Of a stretch of DNA of 64,000 nucleotides, positions 19,166-28,395 are shown in pieces. The number at the start of each line of letters is the position of its first letter. Within the stretch, counting starts at the first letter, position 1. The notes under the pieces are model-generated. The model did not search any database, was not told the origin of the DNA, and worked only from the letters and a program-made list of their open reading frames with translations. A program made the translations under genes and the position numbers. This stretch comes from CAIWHR01 sp963709525 (GTDB lineage Bacteria; Pseudomonadota; Gammaproteobacteria; Burkholderiales; Casimicrobiaceae). The stretch is from contig CAVPXB010000014.1 in NCBI GenBank assembly GCA_963709525.1, forward strand, positions 124,001 through 188,000, written 5' to 3'.

Positions 19166-20005
19166 ATGTCCTCCTTGCAAGCGACTATCGATGCCGCGTG
19201 GGAAATACGGTCCACGCTCGCGCCCGGAAGCGCGCCGCCCGCCATCCGCGAAGCGGTCGGGCTGGTGATCGCCGAACTCGACGCCGGCCGCCTGCGTGTC
19301 GCCGAACGGACCGGGACCACCTGGACGACGCACCAATGGATCAAGAAAGCGGTTCTGCTGTCTTTCCGGCTGCACGACAACGAACCGATGCAGTTCGACA
19401 GTGCCGACGGCCACACGCCGCCGTTCGCGTTCTACGACAAGGTGCGCACCAAATTCGCCGGCATGACCGGCGCCGAATTCGCGGCCACGGGCGTGCGCGT
19501 CGTCCCGCCGGCGGTCGCCCGTCGCGGCGCCTACATCGCGAGCAACGTCGTCCTGATGCCCTCGTTCGTCAACATCGGCGCGTACGTCGACGAGGGAACG
19601 ATGGTCGATACCTGGGCGACCGTCGGTTCCTGCGCCCAGATCGGCAGGAACGTCCACCTGTCGGGCGGCGTGGGCATCGGCGGCGTGCTGGAACCGCTGC
19701 AGGCGAACCCGACGATCATCGAGGACAACTGCTTCATCGGCGCGCGCTCCGAGGTCGTCGAGGGGGTGATCGTCGAGGAGAACTCGGTGCTCGGCATGGG
19801 CGTGTTCGTCGGCCAGAGCACCAGGATCTACGATCGCTCGACCGGCAAGGTGAGCTACGGCCGCATACCGACGGGCTCCGTCGTCGTCGCGGGCAATCTG
19901 CCGGCTGCCGACGGCTCGCACAGCCTCTATTGCGCCGTCATCGTCAAGCAGGTCGATGCGAAAACCCGGGCCAAGACCAGCATCAACGAACTGCTGCGCG
20001 CCTGA
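19166..20005 (+). CDS. dapD: Tetrahydrodipicolinate N-succinyltransferase
   Basis: A 279-residue trimeric left-handed beta-helix acyltransferase. The hexapeptide repeat region covers roughly residues 110-240 (SNVVLMPSFVNIGAYVDEG onward), and the N-terminal helical domain fits DapD exactly. It succinylates tetrahydrodipicolinate using succinyl-CoA, providing the substrate for DapC. Length matches the E. coli enzyme. Its stop and the map start share one base (TGATG), so the genes are coupled. Confidence 0.96.
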   Translation: MSSLQATIDAAWEIRSTLAPGSAPPAIREAVGLVIAELDAGRLRVAERTGTTWTTHQWIKKAVLLSFRLHDNEPMQFDSADGHTPPFAFYDKVRTKFAGMTGAEFAATGVRVVPPAVARRGAYIASNVVLMPSFVNIGAYVDEGTMVDTWATVGSCAQIGRNVHLSGGVGIGGVLEPLQANPTIIEDNCFIGARSEVVEGVIVEENSVLGMGVFVGQSTRIYDRSTGKVSYGRIPTGSVVVAGNLPAADGSHSLYCAVIVKQVDAKTRAKTSINELLRA

Positions 20006-20796
20006 TGCCGGTCGCCATCAAGACCGCCGAGGACATCGCGGGGATGCGTGTCGCCGGGCGCCTCGCGGCCGAGCTGCTCGACTGGCTGACGCCGCAGATC
20101 GAGCCGGGCATCACGACCGGCGAGATCGATCGCCGCGCGCACGATTACCAGGTCAACGTGCAGCAGGTCATCCCGGCGACGCTCAACTACCAGCCGCCCG
20201 GCCACAAGCCGTACCCGGCATCGCTGTGCACCTCGGTCAACCACGTCGTCTGCCACGGCATTCCGGGTGACAGGAAGCTCAAGTCGGGCGACATCGTCAA
20301 CATCGATGTGACGGTGATCAGGGACGGCTACCACGGCGACAGCAGCCGCATGTTCTGCGTCGGCACGCCGTCGATCCAGGCGCGGCGGCTGGTGGAAACC
20401 GCCTATCTGGCGATGTGGATGGGCATCCGCGCGGTCCGGCCCGGCAACCAGCTGGGCGACATCGGTCATGCCGTGCAGGATTGCGCCGAGAGCCACCACT
20501 ATTCGATCGTCCGCGAGTTCTGCGGTCACGGCATCGGGCGCCAGTTCCACGAGGAACCGCAGGTGCTGCATTACGGCCGCGCAGGGACGGGGCTCTTGCT
20601 CCTGCCCGGCATGATTTTCACGATCGAACCGATGGTCAATGCCGGGCGCGCCGGCATCCGCTGTCTCGCCGACGGCTGGACCATCGTCACCGCCGATCAT
20701 TCGCTATCGGCACAGTGGGAGCACACGATCCTCGTCACCGCCGAGGGTTACGACGTGCTCACGCTGTCGCCAGGAACGCCCGCGCCGCCGCCCTAA
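20005..20796 (+). CDS. map: Type I methionine aminopeptidase
   Basis: A 263-residue pita-bread metallopeptidase. The five metal ligands are all recognisable: the two aspartates in NIDVTVIRDGYHGDSS, the histidine in GHGIGRQFHEEP, and glutamates in TIEPM and QWEHT. It removes the initiator methionine from nascent proteins; the substrate formyl group is first removed by Def, encoded 3 kb downstream. The start overlaps the dapD stop. The last base of the stop codon is the first base of a 163-nt palindromic element. Confidence 0.95.
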   Translation: MPVAIKTAEDIAGMRVAGRLAAELLDWLTPQIEPGITTGEIDRRAHDYQVNVQQVIPATLNYQPPGHKPYPASLCTSVNHVVCHGIPGDRKLKSGDIVNIDVTVIRDGYHGDSSRMFCVGTPSIQARRLVETAYLAMWMGIRAVRPGNQLGDIGHAVQDCAESHHYSIVREFCGHGIGRQFHEEPQVLHYGRAGTGLLLLPGMIFTIEPMVNAGRAGIRCLADGWTIVTADHSLSAQWEHTILVTAEGYDVLTLSPGTPAPPP

Positions 20797-20958
20797 GTAC
20801 CCTGTTTCGCAAATACGCACACATGAAATCGCGCCTTTCGGGCCATGGCGGCGTTGCAAATCCTCGCGATACCACGGGGTATCGCTGCGGTTTGCGCCTT
20901 GCCCTGACCCGAAACGCATCGATTTCATCGCGTGTGCGTACCTACGAATCGGTGTACT
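20796..20958. repeat. Long imperfect palindrome filling the map-glnD gap
   Basis: A near-symmetrical hairpin centred at 20874-20877. Paired blocks from outside in are AGTAC/GTACT (20796 and 20954), TACGCACAC (20814-20822) with its complement (20932-20940), ATGAAATCG (20823-20831) with 20920-20928, TTTCGGG (20836-20842) with 20908-20914, and GCGATACC (20866-20873) with 20878-20885. No open frame here looks real. The size and structure suggest a MITE or REP-like mobile palindrome; no clear target-site duplication is visible. It would form a large stem in a map-glnD transcript. Confidence 0.8.
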
Positions 20959-20971
20959 GAGCCGGTCTGCG

Positions 20972-23566
20972 ATGAATGCGCCGCCTCCAGTGACCCGCGA
21001 TCCCGCGTCCGCGGCGGCACGCTGGCGCGAGGAGCTCAAGTCCGGTCGCGCGGCGCTGCGCGACGCCTTTCTGGCCAAGCCCGACACGCCGCGACTGCTG
21101 CGCGAGCACGCGCGGCTGGTCGCGCGCGTGCTGATCGAAGCGTGGCTGGTGCTGGGGGCGCCCAGGGATGCCGCCTTGCTTGCCGTGGGCGGCTTCGGCC
21201 GCGGTCAGCTCTATCCGCACTCGGACACCGACCTGCTTCTGCTGCTGGGCTGCGCACCCGACGCGCAGGATGCCGCGTTCATCGAGCAGTTCGTCGGACT
21301 GCTGTGGGACATCGGGATCGAGGCGAGCCACAGCGTGCGCACGATCGCCGAATGCGAAGCGGAAATGGCGGGCGACGTCACGGTGCGGACGAACCTGCTC
21401 GAACGGCGGTGGCTGGTCGGGTCGCGGGCGTTGTTCCGGGCTTTCGAGCGCGCGTTTGCCGACGCGCTCGACAGCGCTCACTTCTACGACGCAAAGCTGC
21501 TCGAACAGCAGCAGCGCCATCTCAAGTACCACGACACCGCGTACAACCTGGAGCCGAACGTCAAGGAGTCGCCCGGAGGCTTGCGCGACCTGCACACGGT
21601 GCTGTGGATTGCGCGGGCGGCGGGCCTGGGCCGCACCTGGCGGGAACTGGCGCAGGCGGGACTCATGACCCTGCAGGAGGCGCGCACGGTTTCGCGACAG
21701 GAGCGCGTCATCGGCGCATTGCGCGTGCGTCTGCATTACCTCGCCGGCCGACGCGAGGATCGCCTCGTCTTCGACCTGCAGGACGCGCTGGCGCGGCAGC
21801 TGAACTTCGTCGACACGCCCACGAAGCGCGCCAGCGAGCAATTGATGCAGCGCTACTACCGCGCCGCGAAACTGGTTCGACAGACCAACGTCATCCTGCT
21901 GCAAAACCTGCATTCGCGCCTGCGCCCGATCCACGCCGAACCGCGACCGCTGGGCGAAGAGTTTTTCGCCATCGACTGGCTGCTGCATATCCGCGACGAG
22001 GCGCTGTTCGAGCGCCGGCCGTCGGCGATGCTGGACGCCTTTCTGATGATGCAGCGCCACGCCGACCTGAAAGGTATGTCGGCGCGGACGCTGCGTGCCC
22101 TATGGCGAAACCGCCATCGGATCGATGCCGCGTTCCGGCGCGACCCGGGGAACCGCGCGCGCTTCCTGCAGGTGTTTCGCGAGCCGCGTGGCCTCACGCA
22201 CGAGCTGCGGCGGATGAGCCACTACGGCATCCTCGGCAACTACCTGCCGCCGTTCGGGCGCATCGTCGGCCAGATGCAGCACGATCTCTTCCACGTGTAC
22301 ACGGTGGACGAGCATATCCTGATGGTGGTCCGCAACCTGCGCCGCTTCGCCGAGCCGCAACACGCGCACGAGTATCCGCTGTGCTCGCGCCTGGTCACCG
22401 ACTTCGAGCGCAAGGAAGTGCTCTACCTCGCCGGCCTCTTCCACGACATCGCCAAGGGGCGCGGTGGCGATCATTCCGCGCTCGGCGAGCGCGAGGCGCG
22501 GCGCTTCTGCCGCGCGCACGGTCTGCCGCGCGACGACGCCGAACTCATCGGGTGGCTCGTCGCCCAGCACCTGACCATGTCGGCCGTCGCTCAGAAGCAG
22601 GACATCACCAATCCCGACGTCATCGCCGCATTTGCCGAAAGGGTGAGCACGGAGCGGCGCCTGTCGGCGCTCTACATCCTGACGGTGGCCGACATCCGCG
22701 GCACCAGTCCCAAGGTGTGGAACGCATGGAAGGGGAAGTTGCTCGAGGATCTCTTCAACGCGACGCGCGCTCGCCTGGCGGGCTCGAGCATCGCCGTCAC
22801 GCTGGCCGACAGCCTGCAGGAGCGGCAGGCGGAGGCCCGGCGGCTGTTGCGGCTGTACGCCGTTCCCGAGGCTGCCGAGAAGGAGCTGTGGAAGCGGCTC
22901 GACAGCGTATATTTCCAGCGCCACACCGCCGACGAAGTCGCCTGGCATGCACGCCACCTCTATTATCGGATCGAGGGTACGACCCCCGTGGTTCGCGCGC
23001 GCCTGTCGCGTGCCGACGCGGGCCTGCAGGTGATGGTCTACCTGCCCGACCAGCAAGCGCTTTTCGCCCGCATCTGCGGCGTCTTCGGCCGCCAGGGCTT
23101 GTCGATCCTGGACGCGCGCATCCATACGACCCGGCACGGCTACGCGCTCGACACCTTCGTCGTCCATGACCCATCGATGCCGAACACCTCCTACCGCGAG
23201 ACGATTCAATTGATCGAGTTCGAGTTGAGGCACGCGCTGGAGGAACGCCGGCCGCTCGAGATGCCGGTGGCGGGTCGCGTGAGCCGTCATCTCAAGCACT
23301 TCCCGTTGTCGCCGGAGGTGCGGATTTCCCCCGACGACAAGGGAACGCACTTCATCCTGGAGATCGTGGCCGGCGACCGGCCGGGCCTGCTTGCACGGAT
23401 GGCCTACACGCTGGCCGAGGCCGGCGTGAACGTCGTCAGCGCCAAGATCAACACGCTGGGCGAGCGCGCCGAGGACACGTTCCTGATCGACGGCGTCGCG
23501 CTTCACGACGAGCACGCGCTGCTCAAGCTCGAAACCACGATCTACGACCAGCTGCGCATCCAGTAG
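20972..23566 (+). CDS. glnD: Bifunctional uridylyltransferase / uridylyl-removing enzyme
   Basis: An 864-residue nitrogen sensor from the ATG at 20972 (MNAPPPVTRD). The nucleotidyltransferase motif GGFGRGQLYPHSDTD is at 73-87, with catalytic Asp85 and Asp87. An HD hydrolase domain follows (LFHDIAKGRGGDHS), and two C-terminal ACT domains bind glutamine. GlnD uridylylates PII proteins when glutamine is low and deuridylylates them when it is high. All domains are intact and the length is standard. It lies 13 nt past the palindromic element, so expression may depend on read-through from map. It is convergent with def (11 nt). Confidence 0.96.
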   Translation: MNAPPPVTRDPASAAARWREELKSGRAALRDAFLAKPDTPRLLREHARLVARVLIEAWLVLGAPRDAALLAVGGFGRGQLYPHSDTDLLLLLGCAPDAQDAAFIEQFVGLLWDIGIEASHSVRTIAECEAEMAGDVTVRTNLLERRWLVGSRALFRAFERAFADALDSAHFYDAKLLEQQQRHLKYHDTAYNLEPNVKESPGGLRDLHTVLWIARAAGLGRTWRELAQAGLMTLQEARTVSRQERVIGALRVRLHYLAGRREDRLVFDLQDALARQLNFVDTPTKRASEQLMQRYYRAAKLVRQTNVILLQNLHSRLRPIHAEPRPLGEEFFAIDWLLHIRDEALFERRPSAMLDAFLMMQRHADLKGMSARTLRALWRNRHRIDAAFRRDPGNRARFLQVFREPRGLTHELRRMSHYGILGNYLPPFGRIVGQMQHDLFHVYTVDEHILMVVRNLRRFAEPQHAHEYPLCSRLVTDFERKEVLYLAGLFHDIAKGRGGDHSALGEREARRFCRAHGLPRDDAELIGWLVAQHLTMSAVAQKQDITNPDVIAAFAERVSTERRLSALYILTVADIRGTSPKVWNAWKGKLLEDLFNATRARLAGSSIAVTLADSLQERQAEARRLLRLYAVPEAAEKELWKRLDSVYFQRHTADEVAWHARHLYYRIEGTTPVVRARLSRADAGLQVMVYLPDQQALFARICGVFGRQGLSILDARIHTTRHGYALDTFVVHDPSMPNTSYRETIQLIEFELRHALEERRPLEMPVAGRVSRHLKHFPLSPEVRISPDDKGTHFILEIVAGDRPGLLARMAYTLAEAGVNVVSAKINTLGERAEDTFLIDGVALHDEHALLKLETTIYDQLRIQ

Positions 23567-23577
23567 GCTCGGCGGTG

Positions 23578-24108
23578 CTATTCCTCGGCCGCTGCCGCGT
23601 CGGGGAACAGGACGTCGGTAAAGCCGAAGCGCGCGAGGTCGCGCATGCGCATCGGGTACAGGATCCCCGCCAGATGGTCGCATTCGTGCTGCACGACGCG
23701 GGCATGGAATCCGGTCACCTCGCGCCGAATCGCGCGGCCGCGGGGATCGAATCCCTCGTAGCGCAGATCGGTGTAACGAGGAACCACGCCGCGCAATCCG
23801 GGCACCGACAGGCAGCCCTCCCACGCCTCGTCGATCGCATCCGACAACGGCGTCAGCACCGGATTGACGAGCTCGGTGTAGGGAACCTCTTCGGCGTCCG
23901 GATAGCGCGGATTGAAGGCGCCGCCGAATATCACCACCTGCAGCGGCACGCCGATCTGCGGCGCCGCGAGTCCCGCGCCGTCCTTCGCCGCCATGGTGTC
24001 GCGCAGGTCCTGCAACAGCGCCTCGAGTGCCGCCGAGCCGAAATCCTCGATCGGGAGCGAGCGCTGCAGCAACCGCGGGTCCCCCAGCCGCAGAATGTCG
24101 CGGATCAT
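23578..24108 (-). CDS. def: Peptide deformylase
   Basis: A 176-residue metallohydrolase from the ATG at 24108. All three family motifs are present: GAGLAAPQIGVP, EGCLSVPG (metal Cys) and HECDHLAGILYP (two metal His plus catalytic Glu). It removes formyl groups from nascent chains, upstream of Map in the same maturation route. It starts 5 nt after the phosphorylase stop, so both are one transcript. It is not beside fmt, so this may be a second deformylase, but no other copy can be seen in this window. Confidence 0.95.
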   Translation of the reverse strand: MIRDILRLGDPRLLQRSLPIEDFGSAALEALLQDLRDTMAAKDGAGLAAPQIGVPLQVVIFGGAFNPRYPDAEEVPYTELVNPVLTPLSDAIDEAWEGCLSVPGLRGVVPRYTDLRYEGFDPRGRAIRREVTGFHARVVQHECDHLAGILYPMRMRDLARFGFTDVLFPDAAAAEE

Positions 24109-24113
24109 CGCTG

Positions 24114-24851
24114 CTACACCAGCGGCGCGACGTGGTCGAGCAGGCGCCGCACATGGTTCATGCCGGTCTGCAACACGCGATTGATGCCGTCCATCGAGAT
24201 CTCGGCGGACGAGTCGCCGCGCCCTGCCGCGTGGTTGACGACCACGCAAATGGCCGCATAGGGCAACTCCAGCTCGCGCGCGAGCACCGCCTCGGGCATT
24301 CCGGTCATCCCCACCAGCGTCGCACCGTCGCGGTCCATCCGGTCGATCTCGGCTGCCGTCTCCAGCCGCGGGCCCGATACCGCGCCGTAGACGCCGCCGT
24401 CGGACAAGGGGATGCCCGCAGCGCGACCGGCCGCCAGGCATTTGGCGCGCAGCGCCGGCGTGTATGGGTGCGTGAAATCCACGTGCACGACCTGCTGGTC
24501 GCCGCCCTCGAAGAACGTCGCCTCGCGGCTGTGGGTGTAGTCGATGAGCTGGTGCGGCACCACAAGCTCCCCGGCGCCGCTGGTGCGTATGCCCCCCACC
24601 GAGGCGACCGCCAGCACCGCCGTCGCGCCGCGATTGCGCAATGCCCAGAGGTTGGCGCGGTAGTTGACGCGGTGTGGCGCGATGGTGTGGCCGTGTCCGT
24701 GGCGGGCCAGAAACACGGCATCGCGACCGGCGATCTGCCCGAAGAGCAGGGCGGACGATGGCTCGCCGTAAGGCGTGCGCACGACCTCGCGGTGTGCCAC
24801 GGCGAGGGTCGACAGGCGCGTGAGGCCGCTGCCACCGATGATTGCGAGCAT
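24114..24851 (-). CDS. S-methyl-5'-thioinosine phosphorylase (MTAP/PNP family)
   Basis: A 245-residue protein from the ATG at 24851 (MLAIIGGSGL). Phosphate-site motifs are GGSG and FLARHGHGHTIAPHRVNYRA, and the ribose/base site has GMTGMPEAVLARE. In true MTA phosphorylases the purine-contacting segment carries Asp (TDYD); here it reads VVNHAAGRG, and Asn favours 6-oxopurines such as methylthioinosine. With the deaminase at 14219 this gives MTA to MTI to hypoxanthine salvage. A plain purine nucleoside phosphorylase is the main alternative. Operon with def. Confidence 0.8.
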   Translation of the reverse strand: MLAIIGGSGLTRLSTLAVAHREVVRTPYGEPSSALLFGQIAGRDAVFLARHGHGHTIAPHRVNYRANLWALRNRGATAVLAVASVGGIRTSGAGELVVPHQLIDYTHSREATFFEGGDQQVVHVDFTHPYTPALRAKCLAAGRAAGIPLSDGGVYGAVSGPRLETAAEIDRMDRDGATLVGMTGMPEAVLARELELPYAAICVVVNHAAGRGDSSAEISMDGINRVLQTGMNHVRRLLDHVAPLV

Positions 24852-25038
24852 GAAAAGAGATGCCTCCTGTATTGACGCGGCGAGGTGCACAATTGCCCCG
24901 GCGGGGTCGCGGATTTGCCACTCCCCCGCGCTGCGCCAAGGCCATTCGGGTTGGCGCGCTGGCAGCCACGTTCGATTCATGACATCATCATCGCTACCCA
25001 GCGCCCACGCGGTGCAATTGTAGCCCCGGAGTTGCCCC

Positions 25039-26211
25039 ATGTACCTCGATCGATTGTTCCGGCTGATGGCTGAGAAGCAAGCGTCCGACATTTTTGTCTC
25101 CTGCGGCGCGCCGATCAACATCAAGATCAACGGCATCCTGCAGCCGGTTTCGACGCAGCCGATGGATGCGGAGACGGTCCGGCGCATCGCCTACGAACTC
25201 ATGACCGACCAGCAGGCGCGCGAATTCGAGAACGAGATGGAGATGAATCTCTCGTGGCTCGATCATGCGGTCGGCAACTTCCGGATCAACATCTTTCGCC
25301 AGCGTGGCTCGATTTCGCTGGTTGTGCGCTACGTGCGCAGTGCGATCCCCGGCTTCGACGAACTCAGGCTCCCGCCGGTGCTGCTCGACATGGTCATGGA
25401 AAAGCGCGGTCTCGTGCTGGTCGCCGGGGCAACGGGTTCGGGCAAGTCCACGACGCTGGCGGCGATGATCGATCACCGGAACACCCACCGGACCGGACAC
25501 ATTCTCACCATCGAGGATCCGATCGAGTACCTGTTCACGCACAAGAAGAGCCTCGTCAACCAGCGCGAGATCCACGTCGACACCATGACCTACAACAAGG
25601 CGCTGCAGAACGCGCTGCGCGAGGCGCCCGACCTCATCATGATCGGCGAGATCCGCGACAAGGAAACGATGCAGTCGGCGCTCCTGCACACGCTCACGGG
25701 GCACCTGTGCCTGTCCACGATCCACGCCAACAACAGCTATCACGCGCTGTCGCGGATCATCAACCTCTTTCCCTACGACGCGCGCTCCGCCGTGCTGTCC
25801 GACCTGTCGATCGGCTTGCGCGCCATCGTCTCGCAGCGCCTGGTCCGCAACAAGGAGGGCGCGTTGCAACCGGCGGTCGAGATCCTGCTCAACTCGTCGC
25901 TGATCGCCGATCTGATCAAGAACGGTGAAGTGGCGCAGATCAAGGAAGCGATGGAGCAGTCGCTCTATCCCGGGTCGCAGACCTTCGAGCAGGCGCTGTG
26001 CCGGCTCTACCTCGACGGCCGCATCGGCTACGACGAGGCGATGACGGCGGCGGATTCGCCGACCAACCTCGCCTGGCTCATCAACCAGAATTCGCCGACG
26101 TCGCGGGTCGAAAACGTGCCGGGCGCCGCGGGTGAAGCCGCGAAGCGGCGCCCCGGCGCGGACTTCACGGCCCTGTCGATCGATTCCGACCTCCTCGACC
26201 GGCCGCATTGA
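25039..26211 (+). CDS. pilU: Type IV pilus retraction ATPase PilU
   Basis: A 390-residue secretion-type ATPase. It starts MYLDRLFRLMAEKQASDIFV and has a PAS-like N-domain, Walker A GATGSGKST at 130-138, Asp box, Walker B and the His box (HLCLSTIHANNSYHAL). The longer C-terminal tail after residue 340 and the N-terminal sequence fit PilU rather than PilT. PilU assists PilT in pilus retraction. No pilT or other pilus gene is adjacent; dapE follows at once. A GGAG Shine-Dalgarno precedes the ATG. Confidence 0.9.
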   Translation: MYLDRLFRLMAEKQASDIFVSCGAPINIKINGILQPVSTQPMDAETVRRIAYELMTDQQAREFENEMEMNLSWLDHAVGNFRINIFRQRGSISLVVRYVRSAIPGFDELRLPPVLLDMVMEKRGLVLVAGATGSGKSTTLAAMIDHRNTHRTGHILTIEDPIEYLFTHKKSLVNQREIHVDTMTYNKALQNALREAPDLIMIGEIRDKETMQSALLHTLTGHLCLSTIHANNSYHALSRIINLFPYDARSAVLSDLSIGLRAIVSQRLVRNKEGALQPAVEILLNSSLIADLIKNGEVAQIKEAMEQSLYPGSQTFEQALCRLYLDGRIGYDEAMTAADSPTNLAWLINQNSPTSRVENVPGAAGEAAKRRPGADFTALSIDSDLLDRPH

Positions 26212-26279
26212 CCGCGGCGTCGCTGGCAGAACGGGTCGCAGCAGCAGGCTCCTCGGGCGCAGGGTCCTCGCCCCATTCC

Positions 26280-27441
26280 ATGGCGCAACCGGCAACCACC
26301 GATCCCACGCGCGAACTCGCGCAGGCGCTGATCGCCTGCCGCTCGATCACGCCCGCCGATGCCGGATGCCAGGCGATCGTCGCGGAGCGACTCGGGGCGC
26401 TCGGGTTCCGCTGCGAGACCCTCGTCTGCAACGGGGTGACGAACCTCTGGGCGCGCCGCGGCGGCACCGGTCCGCTGGTGTGCCTTGCCGGGCACACCGA
26501 CGTCGTGCCCGCCGGACCGCTGGATCAGTGGCACTCCGACCCGTTCTCGCCCACCGAGCGCGATGGCTGGCTGTACGGACGTGGCGCCGCCGACATGAAG
26601 TCGTCGATCGCCGCCTTCGTGACCGCCATCGAGGCCTTTGTCGCCACGAACCCCGACGCACCCGGATCGATCGCCGTGCTGCTCACCTCGGACGAGGAAG
26701 GCCCGTCGACCGACGGCACCGTTCGCGTCGTCGAATGGCTGGCGCGGTCCGGCACGCGAGCTCGATTACTGCATCGTCGGCGAGCCGTCGTCCGTGGACG
26801 CGCTGGGCGACATGATCAAGAACGGCCGCCGCGGCAGCCTGTCCGGCACGTTGACGGTACGCGGTGTGCAGGGGCACATCGCCTATCCGCAGGGCGCGCG
26901 CAATCCGATTCATCTCGCGGCACCCGCCATCGCAGAGCTTGCCGCCATGGAGTGGGACACCGGCGATGAATATTTCCCGCCCACGTCCTGGCAATGCTCG
27001 AACATCCACGCCGGAACGGGCGCCACCAACGTCATCCCCGGCTCGCTGGAGCTGCTGTTCAATTTTCGCCACGCGACGTCCTCCAGCCGCGAGTCGCTGC
27101 AGCAGCGGATGGACGCCGTCCTGCGACGCCACGAACTGGACTATGCGCTGGAGTGGACGGGGTCGGGCGACCCCTATCTCACGCCGCGGAGCCGTCTGGT
27201 CGATGTCGCCATCGAAGTCGTCCGCGAGGTGACGGGCAGGACGCCCGAACTGTCCTGCTCCGGCGGCACCTCCGACGGCCGTTTCCTGGCCACCCTCTGC
27301 ACCGAGGTCGTCGAGCTGGGCCCCGTCAACGCCACCATCCACCAGTTGAACGAGCGCGTGCGCATCGCCGACCTGCCGGTGCTGTCGTCGATCTACCTGA
27401 AACTGCTCGAACGGCTGCTGCTTCCCGCTGCGATCCCATGA
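26280..27441 (+). CDS. dapE: Succinyl-diaminopimelate desuccinylase, frameshifted as read
   Basis: An M20 metallopeptidase. Motifs in the first frame are LAGHTDVVPAGP (metal His and catalytic Asp), YGRGAADMKSS and TSDEEGPSTDGT (catalytic and metal Glu). At about 26757 (GGCACGCGAGC) the protein jumps one frame to ELDYCIVGEPSSVD and then stays open to the stop at 27441, with GTSDGRF. Removing one C reconnects it to about 386 residues. It releases succinate to give L,L-diaminopimelate. The ATG at 26280 is preferred over a TTG at 26208 that overlaps pilU. prmB overlaps its stop by 4 nt. A sequence error is likely because the gene is essential in this pathway. Confidence 0.87.
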
Positions 27442-28340
27442 CCAGCGAAGCCGTCCAGGGTCTCGAGACGCTGCGCGATTGGCTGCGCTTCGCCGTCTCG
27501 CGCTTCGGCGAGGCGAAGCTCGCCTTCGGCCACGGCACGACGAATGCCTACGACGAGGCAGCGTACCTGCTGTTGCACGCGCTGCACCTGCCGCCCGACC
27601 TGCTCGACCCGTTTCTCGACGCACGCCTGACCCCTCCCGAGCGCGCGCAGATCGCGCACCTCCTGCAGCGACGCATCGACCAGCGCGTGCCGGCCGCCTA
27701 TCTCACCCGCGAGGCGTGGCTGCACGACTTCCGGTTCTACGTCGACGAACGGGTGATCATCCCGCGCTCGTTCATCGCCGACCTGCTGCCGGACGGGCTG
27801 GCTGCGTACGTGAGCGACGCCGCGCGGGTCGAGGCGGTGCTCGACCTGTGCACGGGTTCGGGTTGCCTTGCCATCCTGCTGGCGCACGCCTTCCCGGTGG
27901 CGGATATCGACGCCGTCGACATTTCGTCGGACGCGCTGGCGGTGGCGCAGCGCAACGTCAGCGAATACGGTCTCGCCGACCGCATCAATCTCATCCGCTC
28001 CGACCTGTTCGCGAATCTCCCGGACAAGAGCTACGACCTCATCATCAGCAACCCGCCCTACGTGACCGCGATGGCCATGGGCGAGCTGCCGCCGGAATAC
28101 CGGCACGAGCCCGCGCTCGCGCTGGCCGGCGGCGATGACGGACTCGATGCCGTGCGCGTGATTCTCGCGCAGGCGCCACGATTCCTGGCGCCTCGAGGCG
28201 TGCTGGTGGTCGAAATCGGCCACAATCGCGGCGCCATCGAACTGGCGTGGCCGCGCATGCCCTTTGTGTGGCTGGAAACGGGTTCTTCGTCCGACAGCGT
28301 GTTTCTGCTGACCCGGGAGGACATCGTCGGCGGCCGCTGA
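27438..28340 (+). CDS. prmB: Ribosomal protein uL3 glutamine methyltransferase
   Basis: A 300-residue SAM-dependent N5-glutamine methyltransferase. It shows the SAM motif DLCTGSGCLAILLAHAFP and the hallmark NPPY (ISNPPYVTAMAM), which binds the substrate glutamine. The N-terminal helical domain begins TLRDWLRFAVSRFG, as in PrmB rather than PrmC. It methylates Gln150 of L3 in E. coli. The ATG overlaps the dapE stop, and the dapE-prmB pair is common in Betaproteobacteria. Frame is intact. Confidence 0.93.
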   Translation: MTSEAVQGLETLRDWLRFAVSRFGEAKLAFGHGTTNAYDEAAYLLLHALHLPPDLLDPFLDARLTPPERAQIAHLLQRRIDQRVPAAYLTREAWLHDFRFYVDERVIIPRSFIADLLPDGLAAYVSDAARVEAVLDLCTGSGCLAILLAHAFPVADIDAVDISSDALAVAQRNVSEYGLADRINLIRSDLFANLPDKSYDLIISNPPYVTAMAMGELPPEYRHEPALALAGGDDGLDAVRVILAQAPRFLAPRGVLVVEIGHNRGAIELAWPRMPFVWLETGSSSDSVFLLTREDIVGGR

Positions 28341-28395
28341 TCCGCGGACTTGCCGATCCGGCACGGTGGCGCATGAAGTTCCGTTCGGGTCAAGT

